Both the position numbers and the translations under genes were made by a program. Of a DNA stretch of 19,990 bases, positions 14,026-19,990 are shown in pieces. Location: assembly GCA_050485905.1 (NCBI GenBank), contig JBJHCH010000068.1, positions 1-19,990 of the forward strand, read 5' to 3'. The notes beneath the pieces were generated by a model. That model made no database searches. It worked only from the letters and a program-made list of their open reading frames with translations, and was not told the DNA's origin. This DNA is from JAWLCA01 sp050485905 (GTDB taxonomy: Bacteria; Pseudomonadota; Alphaproteobacteria; Rhodobacterales; Rhodobacteraceae). Numbering within the stretch: the first letter of the stretch is position 1; each line of letters begins with the position of its first letter.

Positions 14026-14081
14026 ACCTCGAAAAGTGCGGAACGCGCCCCGATTTGTCACTTGCCGGATCTGGCAGACCC

Positions 14082-14096
14082 TTAACCGTCCCTTCA
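14082..14096 (+). promoter_or_regulatory. Near-consensus CtrA-like site upstream of the transglycosylase
   Basis: TTAA-N7-TTCA (7 of 8 bases) lies in the 176-bp gap, about 105 bp before the ATG at 14202. A TTGTCA at 14055-14060 could be a -35 but no matching -10 is evident. Control by CtrA is inferred only. Confidence 0.35.
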
Positions 14097-14201
14097 CCAC
14101 TTTAGGCCGGATTCCGCCGATGCCGCCCCGGCCCCGGCCGGAAATGCTTCCCGCAAGCCCCTGACCCGCCTATCCCTTCTCAAACCGCTGACGAGGGCCC
14201 C

Positions 14202-14672
14202 ATGACGATCACCCGCCGCGCCTTTGCCTTCGGCCTGATTGCCGTCTCGCTCTCTGCCTGTGGCGGCGGCATCGCCGACCGCCGCGCGTCCGACCTGACG
14301 ACGCCGGTCGCCGCCGGCTCGCCCGAGCTGAACCGGATGATCGACAATGCCGCCCGCCGCCATGAGGTGCCGGCCAGTCTGGTTCACCGGGTGGTGCAGC
14401 GCGAAAGCAGCTACAACCCGGCGGCGCGCAACGGCCCCTACTGGGGGCTGATGCAGATCCACCCCCAGACCGCCCGCACCATGGGCTACCGGGGAGAGCC
14501 GCAGGGCCTGCTGAACCCGGAAACCAACCTGGAATACGCGGTGAAATACCTGCGCGGGGCCTATATGGTCGCCGACGGCAACCATGACCGCGCGGTGATG
14601 TGGTACGCCCGCGGATACTATTACGAGGCCCGGCGCCGGGGCATGTTGCGCGAAACGGGCCTTGTAAGCTGA
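14202..14672 (+). CDS. Small lytic transglycosylase (SLT domain) lipoprotein
   Basis: The 156-residue protein cleaves peptidoglycan glycan strands to give 1,6-anhydromuropeptides. The signal sequence ends in the lipobox LSAC with Cys20 as lipidation site. TRRAFAF before the hydrophobic stretch also resembles a twin-arginine motif. The SLT domain fills the rest: catalytic Glu68 in RESSYNP, then YWGLMQIHPQTARTMGY, NPETNLEYAVKYL, and DRAVMWYARGYYYE. It is short for the family, essentially the bare catalytic domain on a lipid anchor. GAGGG precedes the ATG. It stands alone between the sugar operon and radC, with a CtrA-like site upstream. A cell-division or envelope-remodelling role is likely but not shown. 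Confidence 0.9.
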   Translation: MTITRRAFAFGLIAVSLSACGGGIADRRASDLTTPVAAGSPELNRMIDNAARRHEVPASLVHRVVQRESSYNPAARNGPYWGLMQIHPQTARTMGYRGEPQGLLNPETNLEYAVKYLRGAYMVADGNHDRAVMWYARGYYYEARRRGMLRETGLVS

Positions 14673-14855
14673 CGCTCCACACCCCCGACTCCTCTGCCTG
14701 AAGCAGGCCGGTTGACCGGCCATGGGAACCTGAGTTCGGAATTCGGCGTTCCGCGCTGTGGAGACGCTGCCGATCCGGCCAAGCCTGACTGATCTGGCCT
14801 GCGAGGCAATTGTGGACGAGGGCGGCGACGAGGTGCCTGGTGGCGAGATAGCGGG

Positions 14856-14875
14856 TTTGGGCACGCGTGCCCAAA
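14856..14875. repeat. 20-bp perfect palindrome
   Basis: TTTGGGCACGCGTGCCCAAA is its own reverse complement with no mismatch. It is not followed by a T-run on either strand, so an operator or protein-binding dyad is more likely than a terminator. Its core CACGCGTG is shared with the palindrome after dnaJ. Confidence 0.75.
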
Positions 14876-14888
14876 ATATCAACCTGTT

Positions 14889-14913
14889 GAAATCGCACGA
14901 TTTCCGATTTTTT
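14889..14913 (+). terminator. AT-rich hairpin with T-run
   Basis: GAAATCG-CA-CGATTTC (14889-14904) is followed after three bases by TTTTTT (14908-14913). The two-base loop forces partial melting and the stem is weak. It may terminate transcripts from the lytic transglycosylase before radC, though it lies about 220 bp past that stop. Confidence 0.4.
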
Positions 14914-14955
14914 CTTTACCTGCCCTTAACGGTTTCAGCCCGCCCATCCGCCGGG

Positions 14956-14970
14956 TTAACGGGCGGTTAA
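14956..14970 (+). promoter_or_regulatory. Perfect CtrA-type site upstream of radC
   Basis: TTAA-N7-TTAA (half-sites 14956-14959 and 14967-14970) matches the CtrA consensus exactly. It is centred about 32 bp before the radC ATG. If it covers the -35 region, as at many CtrA-activated promoters, transcription would begin at or very near the ATG. Confidence 0.6.
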
Positions 14971-14994
14971 CCGTGTCTTGCGACTGTCCGCGAG

Positions 14995-15765
14995 ATGAGC
15001 CGCCCGCCCGCCTTTTCCGACCAGCCGCTGCCGTTCCTGGACGCCGACGAGGTGCCGCCCGGCGCCCCCGGCTTCGCGCCGGGGCAGAAGCTGCCGTCCT
15101 ACATCATGGACCACCGCAAACGCCTGCGCGCCCGGTTCATGGAGGGCGGCGCCAGCGCGATGCCCGACTACGAACTGCTGGAACTGGTGCTGTTCCGCGC
15201 CATCCCCCGGCAGGACGTGAAGCCGCTGGCCCGGCTGCTGCTGGACACCTTTGGCGATTTCAACCGCGTGCTCAGCGCGCCCGTGCACCGGCTGCAGGCG
15301 GTGAAGGGCGTGGGCGAGGCGGTGATCGTGGAGCTGAAGGTGGTGGAGGCCGCGGCGCAGCGGCTGGCGCGGGCCAAGGTGATGCACCGCCCGGTGCTGT
15401 CAAGCTGGGACGCGCTGCTGGATTACTGCCACACCGCCATGGCGCACCGCGAGACGGAGCAGTTCCGCGTGCTCTACCTCGATCGCAAGAACACCCTGAT
15501 CGCCGACGAGGAACAGGCCCGCGGAACGGTCGATCATGTGCCGGTCTATCCGCGCGAGGTGGTCAAGCGCGCGCTGGAACTGAACGCCAGCGCGCTGATC
15601 CTGGTGCACAACCACCCGTCGGGCGACCCCACGCCATCGGATGCCGATATCCTGATGACGAACCAGATCCTGGATGCCGCGCAGGTGCTGGGGATCGCGC
15701 TGCACGACCACCTGGTCATCGGGAAAGAGCGGGAGTTGAGTTTTCGGGGGGTGGGGTTGTTGTAG
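14995..15765 (+). CDS. radC: RadC/JAB-domain (MPN+) protein
   Basis: The 256-residue protein has a helix-hairpin-helix-like segment (about 99-121, LQAVKGVGEAVIVELK) and a C-terminal JAB/MPN+ metalloprotease-like domain. The full metal motif is HNHPSGDPTPSDAD (205-218, zinc ligands His205, His207, Asp218 positions). RadC was named as a DNA-repair protein, but the biochemical role is unsettled; it is often linked to recombination and natural transformation. The N-terminal 30 residues are Pro-rich and variable. The ATG at 14995 has no good Shine-Dalgarno, and a perfect CtrA site lies 25 bp upstream. Its 3' end and stop codon are inside a G-quadruplex-like tract. Confidence 0.95.
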   Translation: MSRPPAFSDQPLPFLDADEVPPGAPGFAPGQKLPSYIMDHRKRLRARFMEGGASAMPDYELLELVLFRAIPRQDVKPLARLLLDTFGDFNRVLSAPVHRLQAVKGVGEAVIVELKVVEAAAQRLARAKVMHRPVLSSWDALLDYCHTAMAHRETEQFRVLYLDRKNTLIADEEQARGTVDHVPVYPREVVKRALELNASALILVHNHPSGDPTPSDADILMTNQILDAAQVLGIALHDHLVIGKERELSFRGVGLL

Positions 15766-15775
15766 GGGGGTGGGG
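15746..15775 (+). other. G-quadruplex motif spanning the radC stop codon
   Basis: Two copies of GGGGGGTGGGG (15746-15756 and 15765-15775) are separated by TTGTTGTA, giving four runs of at least four G with loops of 1, 8 and 1. The TAG stop (15763-15765) uses the first G of the second copy. Confidence 0.7.
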
Positions 15776-15786
15776 CATAAGCGCGA

Positions 15787-15802
15787 GCGCTCGAACGAGC
15801 GC
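15787..15802. other. Short perfect inverted repeat after radC
   Basis: GCGCTCG-AA-CGAGCGC lies 21 bp past the radC stop, just after the G-rich tract. No T-run follows. It may be a 3'-end structure for radC mRNA. Confidence 0.4.
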
Positions 15803-15895
15803 GGCCGTCATCTACCGACAACCAATCCCGCTCCCCGAAAGCTCACGCGAAGTCATGTGGTTGACCGCTCCATTTGCTCAAGTAAGGTAACAGGG

Positions 15896-17032
15896 ATGCT
15901 CAAGAACCTTCTTTTTCCCGCCCTCTTTTTCCTCAGCTTCGCCCATGCACTAAGCGCGGCCGAGTTCGAAACGGTCCAGTTTCCCAATGGCTACACGACA
16001 ATCATCATACGTGGTGAGATCATGCGCGGCGATGATGACAAGTTCTACGAGATCGCCCGAACGATCCGGCGAGCGAGTGTGGTTCTTGAATCGCCCGGGG
16101 GTAATCTTCAGGCAGGCCTCGCTATCGCGGCCGAGGTTGCAATTCGCGATTACGCGACGCTGGTACTCGACGGGGAGGGCTGCTTCTCTGCCTGTGCTCT
16201 AATCTGGGTTGCCGCGAACAGGCGCTACATGTCACCAGAGGCGCTGATTGGCGTACACGCAGCTTATTATCTTGTCGAATTCAATGACGGCGAGATCGAG
16301 ATTGGGTTTCCGGTGACGTCAGGCGCAGGCAATGCAGATATAGGGGCATTTCTGAATGAAGTTGGCCTCGACAGGGAAGCCATTCGTTACTTCACTACAG
16401 CACAACCGGATGAATATTTGCCGATCACACCAGACATCGCCCGCCACCTAAACATCGACGTGCGTATTCAGGATGGCTTTCAGATTACTTTCGAAACTGA
16501 AAGACCCACGCCGCGCAGTATTTCTGCACGCGCTACCCGCCTTGCCCTATATGGCAAAACCTGCCAGCAGCCGCTGAACTTTGATCCGGTAGACATTGCG
16601 ACACAGGCTCAAGGCATACTTGATGCGGCGATCCTGGAATTCGGTGAGGAAACGTTTCTTCGCCTCAACCTCCAGCATATTGAGTCTTATCTCCGCGACG
16701 TTGATCAAGTTGGGATGTTCCGGTGGTGCCTTGATAGCTATGGATACCTTCTCGAGATCAACGAGAGGACAGGAGTTTCAGGACCGAGTTTCGATTGCGC
16801 AAGGGCAGCGACTGACTCCGAACGAACGATTTGTAGCACGCCCCTCCTGTGGGGTTATGATCGTGTTGTCGTGGACATCTACGGATACCTAAGGCGAAAC
16901 GTTGGTGCGGATCAGGCATTGATCCTAAGATCAGAGCAGGCGAACTGGCTCTCTCGGCGCCAGCGCTGTGGCGGAAATGTAGAGTGTAACCTCAACCACT
17001 ACCTTGCGCGCCTTCACGAGTTGGGTGCGTAG
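15896..17032 (+). CDS. Exported ClpP-fold protein with C-terminal LprI-like domain
   Basis: The 378-residue protein starts with a classic signal peptide (1-21, FPALFFLSFAHALSA), so it is probably periplasmic. Residues about 23-200 match the ClpP/crotonase fold. SPGGN (66-70) sits at the oxyanion position, Ser98 is in GEGCFSACA, and His121 is in IGVHAAY. Asp172 precedes EYLPITPDIARHLNID, which mimics the ClpP end motif. Spacing is close to the ClpP triad (about 97/122/171). After a linker of about 90 residues, residues 298-378 resemble the LprI/DUF1311 domain, with Cys301, Cys313, Cys358 and Cys364. The ATG at 15896 has TAAGG eight bases upstream; the longer open frame from 15770 lacks signal-peptide character. 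Codon choice is far more AT-tolerant than its neighbours, suggesting acquisition. No partner gene is adjacent, and substrates are unknown. Confidence 0.75.
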   Translation: MLKNLLFPALFFLSFAHALSAAEFETVQFPNGYTTIIIRGEIMRGDDDKFYEIARTIRRASVVLESPGGNLQAGLAIAAEVAIRDYATLVLDGEGCFSACALIWVAANRRYMSPEALIGVHAAYYLVEFNDGEIEIGFPVTSGAGNADIGAFLNEVGLDREAIRYFTTAQPDEYLPITPDIARHLNIDVRIQDGFQITFETERPTPRSISARATRLALYGKTCQQPLNFDPVDIATQAQGILDAAILEFGEETFLRLNLQHIESYLRDVDQVGMFRWCLDSYGYLLEINERTGVSGPSFDCARAATDSERTICSTPLLWGYDRVVVDIYGYLRRNVGADQALILRSEQANWLSRRQRCGGNVECNLNHYLARLHELGA

Positions 17033-17109
17033 GCAAACCCTAGATGGTTCAGTTGTTTCTTTGAGTGCGTGTTTGCGCTGCCCGCCCGGAGCAGCCGCGA
17101 CCAGCGGCC

Positions 17110-17126
17110 CGGGCAGCGGCTGCCCG
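17110..17126. other. 8-bp stem hairpin
   Basis: CGGGCAGC and GCTGCCCG are exact complements around a single G, so a real loop would open several pairs. A further CGGGCAGG copy follows at 17133-17140. It is possibly part of a 3'-end structure for one of the converging transcripts. Confidence 0.4.
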
Positions 17127-17287
17127 CCCCCTCGGGCAGGCGCTTTGGTGACGTTGGCGCGGGGATCGGGGTCGGCGGGACTTGGCGGGCATAAAGTGGC
17201 GACCACACTCCGTGCAGCGCCAACCCGGCGGGCTGCCGCTGCCCTCTCGGGGTGACCTGAGGTTGGGGTAGGTGCTTGTGGCGCGAG

Positions 17288-17309
17288 GCCCCGGCTCGGC
17301 GGCCGGGGC
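17288..17309 (-). terminator. GC-rich hairpin downstream of secA
   Basis: GCCCCGGC pairs with GCCGGGGC across a six-base loop, 33 bp past the secA stop on the minus strand. No T-tract follows, so Rho-dependent ending or mRNA stabilisation is as likely as intrinsic termination. Confidence 0.45.
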
Positions 17310-17342
17310 GTCGTTGCGTGGGATCGGGGCGTCAGCCGCGGG

Positions 17343-19990
<2,648 letters not shown>

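Larger units (their letters stand above)
14673..14994. other. 322-bp intergenic region before radC, no convincing gene
   Basis: It contains a 6-bp hairpin (GGCCGG-TTGA-CCGGCC, 14706-14721), a 20-bp palindrome, an AT-rich hairpin plus T6, and a CtrA site. A 70-codon GTG-start frame (14758-14970) has no clear Shine-Dalgarno and no recognised family, so it is not called as a gene. The 14870-14930 stretch is notably AT-rich. Confidence 0.6.
17033..17342. other. 310-bp intergenic region between convergent genes
   Basis: It is very GC-rich from about 17075 onward, after a T-rich start. It holds an imperfect GCTGCCCGCCC direct repeat set (17077-17087, 17119-17129) and two strong hairpins. No coding frame with a start signal or recognisable family was found. 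Confidence 0.6.

Noticed and set aside
14706..14721. GGCCGG-TTGA-CCGGCC as the terminator of the transglycosylase gene
   Set aside because: The stem is good but no T-run follows; such six-base GC stems are frequent in this DNA.
14758..14970. 70-codon GTG frame before radC
   Set aside because: No ribosome site or known family, and it runs through the palindrome, the hairpin and the CtrA site. Kept only as a lead.
15861..15888. TTGACC-N16-TAAGGT as promoter of the low-GC gene
   Set aside because: The -10 coincides with the Shine-Dalgarno, so the transcript would lack it, and the -10 match is poor.
17033..17070. AACC/GGTT stem plus T-rich stretch as terminator after the low-GC gene
   Set aside because: Only a four-base stem and an interrupted T-run.

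Overview
The window is dense, high-GC DNA from an alphaproteobacterium, most likely Rhodobacterales (Rhodobacter/Paracoccus/Rhodovulum-like). The support is the rpoN-hpf-ptsN order, minus-strand dnaK-dnaJ beside galU/kdsB/cysQ, GT30 Kdo-transferase genes, and TTAA-N7-TTAA (CtrA-type) sites in otherwise TTAA-poor DNA. No rRNA, tRNA, CRISPR array or intact mobile element was seen.

Layout. 1-2026 (+): the 3' part of rpoN (sigma-54, cut by the window edge), hpf (long hibernation factor) and ptsN (EIIA-Ntr). 2047-4664 (-): galU, then cysQ-kdsB, which overlap by 4 bp; these serve UDP-glucose supply, a CMP-Kdo-type sugar, and phosphonucleotide recycling. 4781-7926 (-): the dnaK-dnaJ chaperone operon, with a sigma-32-like promoter, a perfect 12-bp intergenic hairpin and an intrinsic terminator. 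8070-9878 (+): alkB, divergent from dnaK across a G-rich promoter region, and a release-factor-like (baeRF) protein. 9923-14025 (+): four overlapping genes, namely two tandem GT30 (WaaA/KdtA-type) transferases, a NeuA-type CMP-ulosonate synthetase and a YeeZ-like SDR. This looks like one translationally coupled surface-sugar operon. 14202-15765 (+): a small SLT lipoprotein and radC, each with a CtrA-like site upstream. 15896-17032 (+): a visibly lower-GC gene for an exported ClpP-fold protein fused to an LprI-like domain. 17343-19990 (-): secA, cut at its N-terminus by the window edge.

How the parts connect. Several loci serve the envelope: GalU, KdsB, the two GT30 enzymes, the CMP-ulosonate synthetase, the lytic transglycosylase, SecA and the exported ClpP/LprI protein. 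The rest are stress and housekeeping functions (sigma-54/EIIA-Ntr, Hpf, DnaK/J, AlkB, RadC). The least ordinary items are the low-GC ClpP-like/LprI fusion, the GT30 pair coupled to its own nucleotidyltransferase, two G-quadruplex-capable tracts, and two long palindromes that share the core CACGCGTG.
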